Shown: positions 47,734 through 60,000 of the stretch, in pieces
Numbering within the stretch: the first letter of the stretch is position 1
Layout: each line of letters opens with the position of its first letter
From: Allacma fusca
Taxonomy: Eukaryota; Arthropoda; Collembola; Symphypleona; Sminthuridae
DNA length: 64,000 nt
Assembly (NCBI GenBank): GCA_947179485.1
Contig: OX359247.1
Location: 43,497,131 to 43,561,130 of the forward strand
Reading direction: 5' to 3'
Notes under the pieces: model-generated
Databases searched by the model: none
The model's input: the letters and a program-made list of their open reading frames with translations, nothing else
What the model was told of the DNA's origin: nothing
Translations under genes and position numbers: made by a program

Positions 47734-49646
47734 ATGAAGAGTCACATTTTATTCAAGAGACCCACTTTCTTACTTGTCAACTTCCTATTTTTAATGAAGG
47801 TTTTTTTAATTTCTCCCTGCAGTGCAAAGTATGACAATAAGTTAGGTCGATTCGTAAAAATAAGGAGTGTTTCTCGTAGTGTAAGTTTATATAATTACAC
47901 AAAAGAGGCTCCTATTCAAAAAATATTCAAAATGATTCATTCTACACTGTTTTATTTTTTAGGTCATTGTTATAGCATGCATGGTTGCCACTGGTCTACG
48001 AGTAGTTTGGTTTGGTGTTGAAGTAGGGCGGAGTAAAGTGGAAGTGGAAGCAGCAATGCCGATTCTCATCCTGTGTTGGTTCATCAATTTAATTGTGGTT
48101 GGGATATCTCTGAATAAATTTGACAGAATTATTACAGTTTTAGATCAAACTGGGAAAGTTGAGGAGATCCTGGAAAGTCATGGAATCAGAACGAATTCTA
48201 TTAGTGTAAGTAATTCGGTTTAAGGGTTTCGCCTCTAAACTTGTTTATTCAAGCTATGCATTCGATTAAAAAAACTTCGAACGGAAAAAACATGCATTAA
48301 AATATTTTCAGAAACTACTACCAATGTTTCTATTGGGTGGGATTGGGATTTGGATGGGAGTAAATACATACACTAATTTCTCAAGTCAAGCCCTCCAAAA
48401 CACAACCTGGCTGTTGTCAATCGCTAAAGAAGGGAAATTATTTCTTTTGAACCAGGACACGCGTAACACATCAAGCTTAGGTATCGCGGAGCTTACTTTT
48501 AATATTTATTTACCAGCCACAAAATTACCTCCCAATCACCCGTATATTAACACTATAATACATACATGTATCTGAACGTAATTTCCACCAGACTTTCACC
48601 ATATCACAAATTTTGTTTGTAATGATTTTGTATTTTACTGTTCTCTCTAGACCAGAACTACTCCCTAGAACAGCTAGTCTTTGGATTATTATCCAGGGTT
48701 TCATTCTTCTATGGGACTTTGGTTACCGTATGTGGTCACGTGACTTGCTTGGTTTTATCGATTTCCGGTTGGGCCATCGTAAAGTCCTTCATTGGTCATT
48801 TGTCGTCAGAGGATTTAAAAAAATACCCCTGTCATGTAAGAACATAAATATCGATGGATCATGCTCTTATCTTTTTTTAAAAAAAATAAATCAATTGCTT
48901 AACGTAAGTGTCAAAAATGTATATCTAATTGTCAGTCCTTTCTATCTTACAGCAAATTTTAGATATTTTTGATGAAGTGATTGAAATGTTCGATAAAATG
49001 GATGTAGCCTTTGGTTACATGGTTTTTGCCAACACATTGGGTCTTTTACCTTTCCATACATTCAAGTTACGAGACTTGCTGAGTGGAAACTGGCCCATAG
49101 TCATACGCTACAGTTTTTATGCTTGTACCCTACTCCTGACTGCTTGGATTGCTTCCAGTGCAAATGCACGGGTGATTTGATTATATTTTTTTAAATGATA
49201 TATTTATTTTATTCATGTACATACGTGTACAACTATCTATGTATGTACGTATTCTCTTGGAAATTTTCAAAGTTCCTTAAATATTCATTTCAGATGGGTG
49301 AGATGATCCCCTGGTTAAATAACCAGTTGAAAGTGGAGCCTACGAGTACGAAATTTTCAAATTTAAATAGTTCCAGAAGTAGGAAGCTTTTGAAGTATCG
49401 TATACAATTACTTGTAGCTGAAATTAATCATGGGGTCGGACTCAAAGGAAAGGTTTTTGTATTTAATTATACCTTTCTCGCACAAGTACGTTAATTTTTT
49501 GAAGAGCATCTAAACTCAATCAAGGTCATTTAGAATGTTAAAAGTAAGTATAGAAATGGCTTGTCTTATTTTTTCAGTTCCTCGGTATTATCATAACGTA
49601 TTCTGTTATATTCATCCAGTTCAATGTTTCAATGCCTCAATTCTAA
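47734..49646 (+). CDS. gustatory-receptor-like 7TM chemoreceptor, copy B, seven exons
   Basis: Exons 47734-47880, 47963-48205, 48312-48480 (or to 48567), 48651-48835, 48953-49171, 49294-49485 and 49578-49646. The exon 3 end is uncertain: donors after 48480 and after 48567 are both in phase and give 407 or 436 aa. The exon 4 frame was chosen because it aligns with copy A (NYSLEQLVFGLL against SYTTLNLLLGLL). Exon 5 encodes FGYMVFANTLGLLPFHTFKL and exon 6 AEINHGVGLKGKVFVF. Exon 7 ends TYSVIFIQFN, a textbook gustatory-receptor TM7 motif. It is probably a chemosensory cation channel; the ligand is unknown. It is a tandem duplicate of copy A but clearly diverged, so the duplication is not recent. 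Confidence 0.82.
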
Positions 49647-52600
49647 TAGACGGATGAGTCTATTGTCTATTCCCGTCAATTTCGTGACGTTAGAATGACG
49701 ATTGCATCCATCATTTTTGAAGGCAGTAGTGGCTTCTCATTGACATCAGATAATTATTGAAAAAATGAAAAAGAGAAAAGGGGCCCCATGGCAGCTCTAA
49801 AGTTGCCTAATCGATAAAATAATAGCACTTCAGCAAACGCTTCCTCACCACCTTATACAATTCGATGCGGCTCTACTTCTGACAAAATCACAGTAATGTT
49901 GGATGAATTTTGGGAGGCCAGCCCGAAATCATGGCAATAAATGCTAGCATGGTCAAAGGGTTTCAATTTTCAGCTGTGTCGGAATTTTCCAGTAGATTTA
50001 TTAGGGTGTGGTAAGTATTATAGGGTGTGGCAATACGCTGTGCCAATTACTTGACGGTCAGCACTTTATAGAATTGACACACATGAATGTTTACAATTAT
50101 AACGTTATGGGTAATTACTTACAATTGCTTGTGTAATTTATGCCTCAAATAGTGCATTAATCTTTTCAAATGATTAAATATTACCGCATTGTATGTCTCA
50201 TTTGGGATGTAAAAAATTATTGCATTTATCTTCGTAGTAGCAATGTCCTGGAAAGCATGATCTACCAGTTGACAATAAATGTTCTCCCAGGTCTTTTGAC
50301 ATCTATTACTTCGGTAAAAATCGGCTTTGAAAAATGTTTAAAATTTATGTCATTAGCCTTTATGAAAATTCGCAGATGTACTTTGGTCCAAAATGTTAGT
50401 CTTTGTAAATAGTTAGTTGCCTTTACAAATTCTCGCAATATCTCAAGTTACAGATGTTCACAGTAGCAGTCACATGTTCAAGGTATCCACTACTGGAATT
50501 AAATACTTTGTACTGATCAGTCCTGATACCTTAATAAATCCAATTGAATAAATACGTTTGACCGTTGACTGTTACTATATAATTACATACAATTTCATCA
50601 TGACTTAGAACAATAGAAATGACTAAAAGTTTATCAAACACTGATATCTGCTATATTAGATAACAATTCAAACACTGAAGCAGAGACTTTGACTCTTTCG
50701 TAAATTTTAATTTTGCTCCTCAAATTAGATACACTCTTGTGTGTTGTTATTAATCCTTGACCTTCCAATTTCCAGTAAGTGTCCGTAATATTGAATGCAT
50801 TGGCAAGATTATTAGGTGCTTTGTAAATCCATAGAATGTGATTTAAATGAACCCAAAAAATTAAATAATATTATACTCAGTTTAAATTCAAAAGTTTCAG
50901 TTGAATATTATTCTGGAGACAATCCTAACTTTGATTTACGGACTCTCTGAGCGGCTGAGGCCCGCCCTACAATAGTGACCTAGGCCAGGAACATAGTTTT
51001 TAGGGAATTAGGAATCAATTTTGCTAAAAATGGCCGATTTGTTTCCCTGCGTCGCTTATTCTGTGAACCAGACGGGGAGCATTGTTATAAGTCCTCAGGA
51101 TCGAGAAGCATACATATGTATGTACATATATATAAAAGGCTGAAAAAAGGGGAATTTTATTAATGTGTAATCGAACCAAACGGTTAGTATTTAGAATGAG
51201 AATTCAATGCAGTTATGAACGGTCAGTTATTTAAGGTAAGACAAACAATTAATCAGCATTTCGATATACTGGAATGATAGCCGTAGGAAGAAAAAATTTT
51301 GTTTAAAATTGACAGTAATGTTTCAAATTTCTATATACTATGTCTATATACTATATGCTAAGAAGTTTCTTATATGGTTTGGCTTCACAAAACAGTGTGG
51401 ATAAGTAAACAGTATTATCTTCATCGCTGTATTAAAAATTGGAGGACTTTCACTTTGAATTCTTACATTAATTTCATAGGATACAAAATCATGGAAAATT
51501 ACCTGTTCGCACAATTGACTCGCTAACCGCTTGTAATTATTTATGTATTCATTTCTCTCCAGACGGTGACTCTGCTTATTAGCATGTGTGGGCAGGCATT
51601 ATGTTGATTCAAGTGCGCGATAAAAGGTTTCCCCAAAACTGGCATTATATTGCCCTTACATTAGTATTAAGCGTGCATGTACATATAGTAGTACATGTAA
51701 TTATGTCACTTTTCATTTAAGGTATGCCAGTGGGTGAGTTTGACATATGAATGATTTAACGCATATTCATATTTGCCGTAGTAACAACGAGCGTTTTAGT
51801 AGATTCTAGTTTTGACGTAACCTTCAAATTTTTAGCTGTAGTGACTTTACTAAACAGAGACTGGGCTCATTTGTTGTAAAATTCAATAAGTAGACAAACA
51901 TAAAATATACCACCAGTTATGCCCCCCCCTGTTCTAGAAAGGTCGAAACAGGAGACTGAAGTAATCATTAAGCTTACATCTCCCCTACAATAAATAGTCA
52001 TAGTTTAGTGTGTTCAAACGAGTAGCCTTATTGCATTTAAACTTTGCTTGGTCAACCACTTCATTCGTGAATTATCACAACATTTCTTTGCAGCAAGATA
52101 CATTAAAATCAAGCCCATGAGTATCTGTATTTTAGCTTGCTGTTATGGGCGTTCTTAGAACGGGTGAGCTCCATTCGTAAATTATAATTAGTATAGACAG
52201 ACGTCAATGAAAAAATGTTCGTATCCTGCCTCTTAAATAAATATGCCATTACTGTATTTGTAACCTACAAATCTCCCACTATCCCTAAAGCATAAAGTTC
52301 TTCCTATAGCTTAACCCAGTTAGCTTCCCCTATCCGTGAATCAAAGTGGTCCCCCTATCCCTCACCATTAACTTCCCCTCATAAATAAATAACCCAAATA
52401 GCTCCCTCTATCCCTTACCTAAACTCTATGTCTCAAATGGGAAAGATAGAGTGACCCACTCACGGGCTTCATCCGCATTTTATGTTAGTAAATTATAATA
52501 TATTATAAAATAGTGAGAGGACGCTGAAACATTTTGAGACTGTTACAAAAATATGCCATCAGGAGCGTTCCGTAATATCAACCAGATCGGAACATTTGGT

Positions 52601-53964
52601 CAACTCAATGAGTCCGCCGATTCCTCTAAGCAGGATAACAAAAAAAAAGGAGAACGTTAAATTCATAAGAGTAATTATATTTCAGTCATGAGCGCAACAA
52701 CAGAATCTAATTATTACCATTACCAAGCAAAGTTCATTGGGGATAAATTTGCTTAAAATGATTCATCGCCATTAATGTGTGATAGAAATGTTCTGCTTCT
52801 AACAGTTGAATGGAATCCGCTCACCACATGTACTTCACTTTTCATTTCCCTCAACCTAACTTTAGTTTTAAGTACAATGCATTAAAACTGTCCCAAACGC
52901 TTCTACAGTACTATCTTCTTTAGGGGCTTCGAGGTTGATATGACCTTAGGATTAAGAGCTTAATGTGAATCCGTCAGGCGGACAATCAAAATCCTGAAGA
53001 TTACATTTTCATGTACGTACATAGCTTCGTATGGTGTATTTATAGATATACATACGTAAACATGCAATAAGCGTGCTGCTGTGTGAACCATAAACCGTTG
53101 AAGATATTCAAAGGGAAACTTCAGTGTCAATAAGATTTTATATTTCCTCTGATCATCAAAAATACAACATCTTAGCTTTTTATAAGAAAAGTATAAGTTA
53201 AGAATTTATTGGTTCATTGTTAACATCTGTAACAGTTCTTCAAAATGTTGGCGGTCGTTCAAAACTAGTCACATTTTTCAGAAATGTGAGCTTTGAGTAA
53301 ATGCATACATTTCTGCATGGATCATTTCACACCTGACATATAATTGAGTTTCCAAAATAACATGGACTCTTTAAACAAAACCATTTTGAAGTTTTGTCAT
53401 TTGTGCTGGTTGCAAAGTCAAACATCCGTCATCCGTCCTACATACCATTAAATAATATAACATGAACTACTGACGGAGCTTTTGTGAGTGAACAAAATAC
53501 TCCCGACGTCTCTTTAACCCTATCATCGCTTTTCGCAGTAAATTATTGTTTTTCTTGCAAAATTTTAATTCAATGCCCAGAAAATTTGTATTATATGTAC
53601 ATACAGTGGAAACAATAGTTTACAGATGGTTGAGAAAAATGGATTAACCTCAAATTAAACAAAGCCACTGATGATTTGATAATTTTGCATAGCTTGAATA
53701 ATGGCTTGAAAGTTGTTTTGAACAATTTTAGGAATCATATATCTACGCATATAGAATAAAACGTGACTACTGTTGACCATAAAAGTCACTGTTAGTAATA
53801 TAAACCATCTGTTAAAATATTTGAATTATCCCGTGTTAAAATCAGTATGTGCATAGTTCCAGTTTCACAATTACTGTAATCCATGTTTTGAGAAACTCGT
53901 ACAATTATTTCTCTGCTTCACCACCCGCCTTCTTCAATTGCCATTCAACAGCGAAAGTGTCAGG
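49647..53964. other. gene-free stretch between receptors and transporter
   Basis: 4.3 kb of AT-rich sequence. It has a short GC-richer patch near 50940-50985, a TACATATGTA copy at 51111-51120, and a C-rich strand with repeated CCCTATCC words at about 52265-52430. An 80-codon frame at 50170 has no family signature. The upstream region of the transporter gene must lie at the right end. Confidence 0.5.
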
Positions 53965-55757
53965 ATGAAGCCAAAAAATACGGAATCCGATAGCTCTGAC
54001 GAGGAAATCGACGTTGAGAAGTTAAAACAGGAAATCCAAGCTAAGAGTTACAAGACTTTTGATGACTCAATCCCGAAACTTCCTGTAGAATATCCTCCCG
54101 AATATGCCCAGGGTGCTACAAAGAGGAAATCAAGTTTATCCCAGAGACTGAGCATTCAACTCAACAATGGGATCAATGCTGTTAAGAAGGAATGGGCTGT
54201 ACAACCGTTACCCTATGAAGATTTGGAGGCCGGGAAGGATGAGCCAAAGCCTAAGAAAAGTTTAATAAGGAAATACCGGGGCCTCTTCTACACCCTTATG
54301 TCCAGCTTAATCTTCTCTGTCTCCGCCTTGCTCGTCAAAAACCTTCATCACTACAGTCCCCTTACACTTGCGGTGTGGAGATTTCAAGGTGCTCTCATTC
54401 CAGCAGTACCACTTGTCTCTATTCATTTTAATAAGAAGTACCAGGAGAAATACAAGAAAGAATTAATAAAAAAGGAAAGGAAGCACGGACGCTGGACGAG
54501 GTTCAGGACTTACCTCCTTTTGTTGGTACTTCTATAATTATTGATTTTGCTCTTTGATTAAAATGTAATCATACGAAAGATGAGCCTGAATAACATACGA
54601 GGTCAGTCTTGTTTGTAAAAATATTTTGACTAAGCAATTCAATTTTTAAATTTTTTTCAGCTGAGAAGCATTCTGGTTTGCAATGCTCTGATCCTACATT
54701 TTTATGCACTAAAATACTTGCCCATTGGAGATGCTATGGTTATTAACTCTTGCACACCTGTATTTGCATATGTCTTTGCATTCTTCTTCCTCGGTGAGCC
54801 TATGGGAGTCATGCCAATGGCGACCTCATTGGTGACACTTATTGGGGTAGTGTTTATCATCAAACCACCGATATTCACTGGGGGAACCATGGACATGCAA
54901 ACTTTGGTGAGGAATTGTAGTCCTGTTTTTTATGCAAGGTTTATGTGCATTTAATTTTTTTAAATTTTTGATCAATTTGTCATTAATTGGATCACAAGTT
55001 CAAGCGTTTTTCTTATCTCAGACAGGAGCAGGTCTGGCTCTAGGATCTACAGTACTTGGGACATGCTCCTTTGTGTCTTTACGTTACATCCGTCGTGTTC
55101 ATTATTCAGTGACAATGCTGGCATATGGGCTGTGGGGATCTATTGAAACCATTATTCCAGCCTTGATTTTGGGACTCTTCAGTTTTCCTGAAGGAAAGGT
55201 TGAATGGGCTTTGGCTGTGGTTCTAGTGGTGTTTACATTCTTGGGGTATGAATTTAATTTCTTATTTTTTACCTGCTTTTGTTGTGAATGATTTCGTAAG
55301 CTATGAGCAATAAATTATAGCATTTAAGGATTAATTAATGAGGAGGAAATTTTGTTTCCAGTCAATGTGCCATCATCATGGCTTTGAAGGCAGAGAAAAC
55401 TGGGCCCGTCTCCTTGATACGAACTTGTGATGTTATATTTGGCTTTTTATGGCAAATTATATTCTTTCAATTGGTCCCAGACATCTACAGGTGAGGTTCC
55501 ACAATTTATTTATTTGAGCGCTTTTGTACTACTACTATAAATCTCATGTCCCTGTATGCAAAAATAGCAGTATCTACATATGTAGGTCTGCAATTAAGAC
55601 TCGGTGATCGAGTAACTCAGGTTTTTTGGTTTTTTTCAGTATAATTGGAGCAACAATTGTAATAAGTGGAGTTGTTGTGATTACTTTCCGAAAATGGCTA
55701 GAGACTCTCAATGAAGACCATGGTTTCCGAAAAAAGTTGTGGTTTCTTTTGAAATGA
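53965..55757 (+). CDS. SLC35G-like EamA-family transporter, five exons, 425 aa
   Basis: Exons 53965-54525, 54661-54906, 55022-55245, 55362-55490 and 55640-55757, all in phase. The protein starts with a polar, acidic cytosolic segment of about 105 residues (TESDSSDEEIDVEKL), followed by about ten hydrophobic helices in two EamA halves. Family hallmarks are ALLVKNLHHYSPLTLAVWRF in the first helices and YALKYLPIGDAMVINSCTPVF in the middle; the second half starts near ALGSTVLGTCSFVSLRYIRR. SLC35G proteins are membrane transporters with poorly defined substrates. The start is the ATG at 53965; an in-frame TTG 27 nt upstream is not needed. The N-terminus carries a PPEY motif (residues 44-47), a potential WW-domain ligand. 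The tail (FRKWLETLNEDHGFRKK) is basic and cytosolic. Confidence 0.88.
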
Positions 55758-55934
55758 GTTTTATATCTATTTTTAGTAATTATTGAAAGGTTCTAATTAT
55801 ATAAAAGTATCCGGACAATAATCCGCAGGTTCAAGGTCTGATGTAAGGTTTAATTTCGTACTTTGTAGAGATTATTTGCTTACCAATTTTTAACAAAATA
55901 TAGCGTTGGCCTTGTTCTTTGTAACACTTTTGTA

Positions 55935-55940
55935 AATAAA
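55935..55940 (+). promoter_or_regulatory. polyadenylation signal AATAAA of the transporter gene
   Basis: The first canonical AATAAA after the transporter stop, 178 bp downstream and followed by a GT-richer stretch. Confidence 0.55.
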
Positions 55941-57023
55941 AGATAGTCTCACGCTATGCTTTATTTAATCATATTTAAGTCATAAGTGTGCATTGAGGTT
56001 TAGGTCCGTATTTTTACTCATATGTGATTATTATAGTATTGTACATATATCTACATATGTGTATTGTGTACTACTGCATGTTTCCGATTTTTCCCAACTC
56101 TCAAAGACTAACACTGCAGACGTGTGGACCAAATATGGATGAAACAGTTTCCCAACCAATATTTTCCAGCTGCAGTATGTACACTGTAGTAAAACGATAC
56201 ACGACCACAATAAAGTAGTACTAACAATAAGTGCCTATACCTATATATCCTCAATTGGCTCAAATTGCACAAAAAAACATTTCACTAAATTGTTTTGCTC
56301 CACGTGAATTACCTTTGGGATCGTTCCAAGGAAGTGAGAATAGAAAAGCCATCATCATGCAACAAATGCCAGAACGTCAAAATCGGTACCCAGAAATTGT
56401 TGCAGGAGAGATTATAGGGCGGATACTTTTTAATTTTTATTGACCCCCTAACGTTATATGGTCATGACCCCTAATTATATACCAATCGAAAGTACAACTT
56501 GTGCAAGGTTTGCATACCAGGATGTTTACAATTCATTTTCCTATCTAAATATTTACAAAATACAAAAACTCACGAAGCCCCTGCCTTATTCCATAAAGTT
56601 CCATGAATGTAACATTTTGACAGCAGCATTTACCTTACTTATGTACACTTATGCTTGATTATGCTGTCTATCACAATATTGCCATAGCCAGAACGTAATC
56701 TCTAACGCTGGAAAAATACTCTTTTATGGGCCGGAATTCTTCTTGAAGGTTGAGTAGCGGACTTATGGAAATACTTTACCTTGATAGCATTTTAACTTTG
56801 CCTCTTTCACAGGCACAACAGTTCTGGTTTTAACGATTTTTTTAATTCATGAGTTTCTATATTACAGGCGACTAATTCTGTGGGATTATTCACAATCCTT
56901 TTAATTTGATAAATTCTACCTCTTCTGGTTCAACTCCCTAAGAAATAAGTTCAGAGTGAGAATTATAACCGAATCCTAGCACGGCTTCCTACATTGTCGG
57001 AAGAATCCTGTGTGGGAGCAGGA
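55941..57023. other. intergenic stretch before the BTB-RGG gene
   Basis: About 1.1 kb with no recognised gene; open frames of 64-70 codons show no domain. It should hold the promoter of the next gene. Confidence 0.5.
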
Positions 57024-60000
57024 ATGAGTTCAAAAACAAGGTGTGGTCATTCATGTGTTCCTCTTTAATTATCACTCTATTAAAGGAATAGATGTTCCTT
57101 AAAAAACAGCATTTATTCCTAAAATTTATCTAGAAGCTCGAGTAAAAGTTCCTCCAAGGACAAAAAGAAGATGATCCCAGAGGACGCTATGGACACTTCA
57201 GATGTCAGGTTTCTATTCTTATCCTTCCCTAATTTAACTTATTTGTTCGTATATGATTTATTTTATGGGATGCTCAATTTTTTTTTCCTGTTTTACCTTA
57301 CGATACTACTTTGCTAATATTTTAAACTTTTGTTCCCAGCAAAGGAAAAAGTCCAGACCACGTTGGAGAGTAAGTATCTCAAATAGATTTCGATTGTAAT
57401 TCCATGCAACCAAATAATTTTAAAAAATTCACTTTAATCTCTGATGGGGTTCATAATTTTAGAATGTCCAAGGAAAGGTCTGCCTCGCCTGTTGTCAGTG
57501 AGCAGCTTGATACAGAGTAAGTCCTTGCTTAAATGTATTCAATAATATTAGAGATTGGCATTTTTCAACATGGGAATATAAATTCCAAACTGATAGTGAC
57601 TTGCATCCGTACATGGTATGGAAGATAACGGCCATGGCGACATCTAAATTAACGTAATACATGCCATATTTTTATTTATTTGAGGTTTTAGTTTTTGAAT
57701 TAAATGTTACGGGTACTGAAAATATATTTTGTTAATTGATTATATAGTCTGAGACGACCGCCCGACTCGAAGCCCAGACTATTGCCAATGGAGCCTCCCG
57801 TTGATCCTTACAAGGACGTCAGTTTACCCTCCGAGGCTCAAAGTTTCTTGGATAATCCAAACAAGTATGTCGGTTTTTTATATTTGCAAAAGGTTTATTA
57901 TTATTCATGTATTAGACAAAATTGAAGCCTGGAATATTTTTTGTAGAAAATTGTTACCATTGTATGAATGAAGTATACGTACACTTGTCTTTTTTCAGAC
58001 GACATGAACAATGTGATGTGTTGTTGGTGGCAGGGAATAAGAAAATTCCTTGTCATATGGCATTACTCTCCAGCTATTCCAAATTATTTAGAGAAAAATT
58101 CATTGGGAGGGTTCCAAAGAAATCCACGGATATGTACCGTGAGAATATTACTCTCCCTGAGCCGTCAGTCCTAACTCAAGTGGTGGAGTGAGTTCCGTTT
58201 GGAATTTAGATGAAATACTTTTGTTTACTATGCTAATGTCAGAAGTGTTCCATAGCAAATGTTATTGTTATGTATCTGCCCCATAGTTTGCTCTACACTG
58301 GCTGTGAAAACGTGACGTTGGAGATGGCCATGCAGCTCTTACCTGCCTCGAGCCTTATGCAATTGGATTACTTGAGCTCCAAATGTGTTCAGGTCCTGAA
58401 GGGTACTTTAACTCCAGTTACTTGTCTAGACTTGAAGTTCCTGGCCATTAGTGCAGCTAACATAGCGTTAAGTCAAGCTGTTGACTACGTGTGGCATCTC
58501 AATTTTGAGGCCATTTTGAACTCTGATGAATTTGTACAACTCCCTGTGGAAAGGGTAAGATAATTATAAATAACTACAACTTCTGTTTTTTAAAATTAAA
58601 TAGCAAATGCTAAATTTAATACATTTTATTTCATCTTTTAATTATTGTTTTGACGTATCGTTACGTGAGTTGAGAAATTTGTGAGTTGTTTTGAAATTAA
58701 CCGACTTTACGATTTTCCCAGATGGTGCAGTTGATTGAAAAAGAAAACTTGTATCTCCCACCTCCCAACGTGGAATTTCTTGTTGAGTCTTGGCTATCTC
58801 ACAAGGGCCGCAGACTCAACGCTGCGGTATTCATTCAGCTGGAAACTATGAAATATTTCCGAGACGTAAAAAGGAACGAATTGAGTATTTTCGACAAGAA
58901 ACCCTTGGAAAAACTGTTGGAATCATCAGAAACCTTAGTTCCAGGATGGGTATACCTCACGTCGATAATTACACCCAAGAATGCTAACCATTCCGCAACT
59001 GCATTAACAAAGCGGGGTGAAGCCATCAAGGTAAAAATTATTGAAGGTGTGGATGTTGCGACCCCGGGTTCAGGAAGCAAGCGGAAGCGCACCTCTGAAG
59101 AAGACAGTGAGTCAAAAATTCTGGGGAAAAGGAAGATTGCTGATACTGAGACCCTTTTAGAGTCCCCTGTGCTGAATAAAATTCCCAAAAGAGAAATTAC
59201 TCTCATTTCCGTGGAAACGCAGACAGATTTCGTGCCAGAAGTGAAGGCAGAACCAGTCACTCCATCCATCACGCCTACTCCAACGGTTGGCAATGGATCT
59301 TTCGATCCAAGGAACAGCAATAGATCGAATAACTTTACACCCACTCCAGCACCATCTGTCTCAGGTGGAGGCGGTGAGGATTGGGATGATTCATCTTCGA
59401 CCTACACTGGTGTGACTGCTCCTCCACCCTCGGATAATTCTGGTGGGGATTTCGGTAGGAAATCGTACGGGGACCGAGGTGGTCGTGGCGGTTTCCGCAA
59501 TAATGACCGGGATAATAATTTTGGTGGGGAACAAGGGGGTGGTAGGGGAGGAAGAGGGGGGCGTGGAGGATTCGGAGGAAATCGATATGGAAACGATGCA
59601 GGTGGAGATAATGAAGATGCCAGTGGTGGCAATGATCGTTTTGGAGGAGGTGGTGGTCGATTCGGCGGCAGAGGGGGCGGAGGTAATGATCGCTTTGGAG
59701 GAGGAGGAGGCGGAGGTAATGACCGCTTTGGAGGAGGAGGCGGCGGAGGTAATGACCGCTATGGAGGAGGAGGAGGCGGAGGTAATGATCGCTTTGGAGG
59801 GGGAGGAGGTGGAGGAAATGATCGCTTTGGAGGAGGAGCCGGAGGTAATGATCGCTTTGGAGGAGGAGCCGGAGGTAATGATCGCTTTGGAGGAGGAGCC
59901 GGAGGTAATGATCGCTTTGGAGGAGGAGCCGGAGGTAATGATCGCTTTGGAGGAGGTGGAAACAACGATCGATTTGGCGGTGGAGACCGCGGAGGTGGTC

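Noticed and set aside
50170-50412. 80-codon frame downstream of the receptor pair as a third receptor fragment
   Set aside because: No match to any of the seven receptor exons and no TM7 signature.
56231-56443. 70-codon frame between the transporter and BTB-RGG genes
   Set aside because: Starts at a non-ATG codon and has no recognisable domain or splice partner.
59640-59970. Regular repeats that could suggest a CRISPR-like array
   Set aside because: There are no spacers, the units are contiguous and coding, and the genome is eukaryotic.
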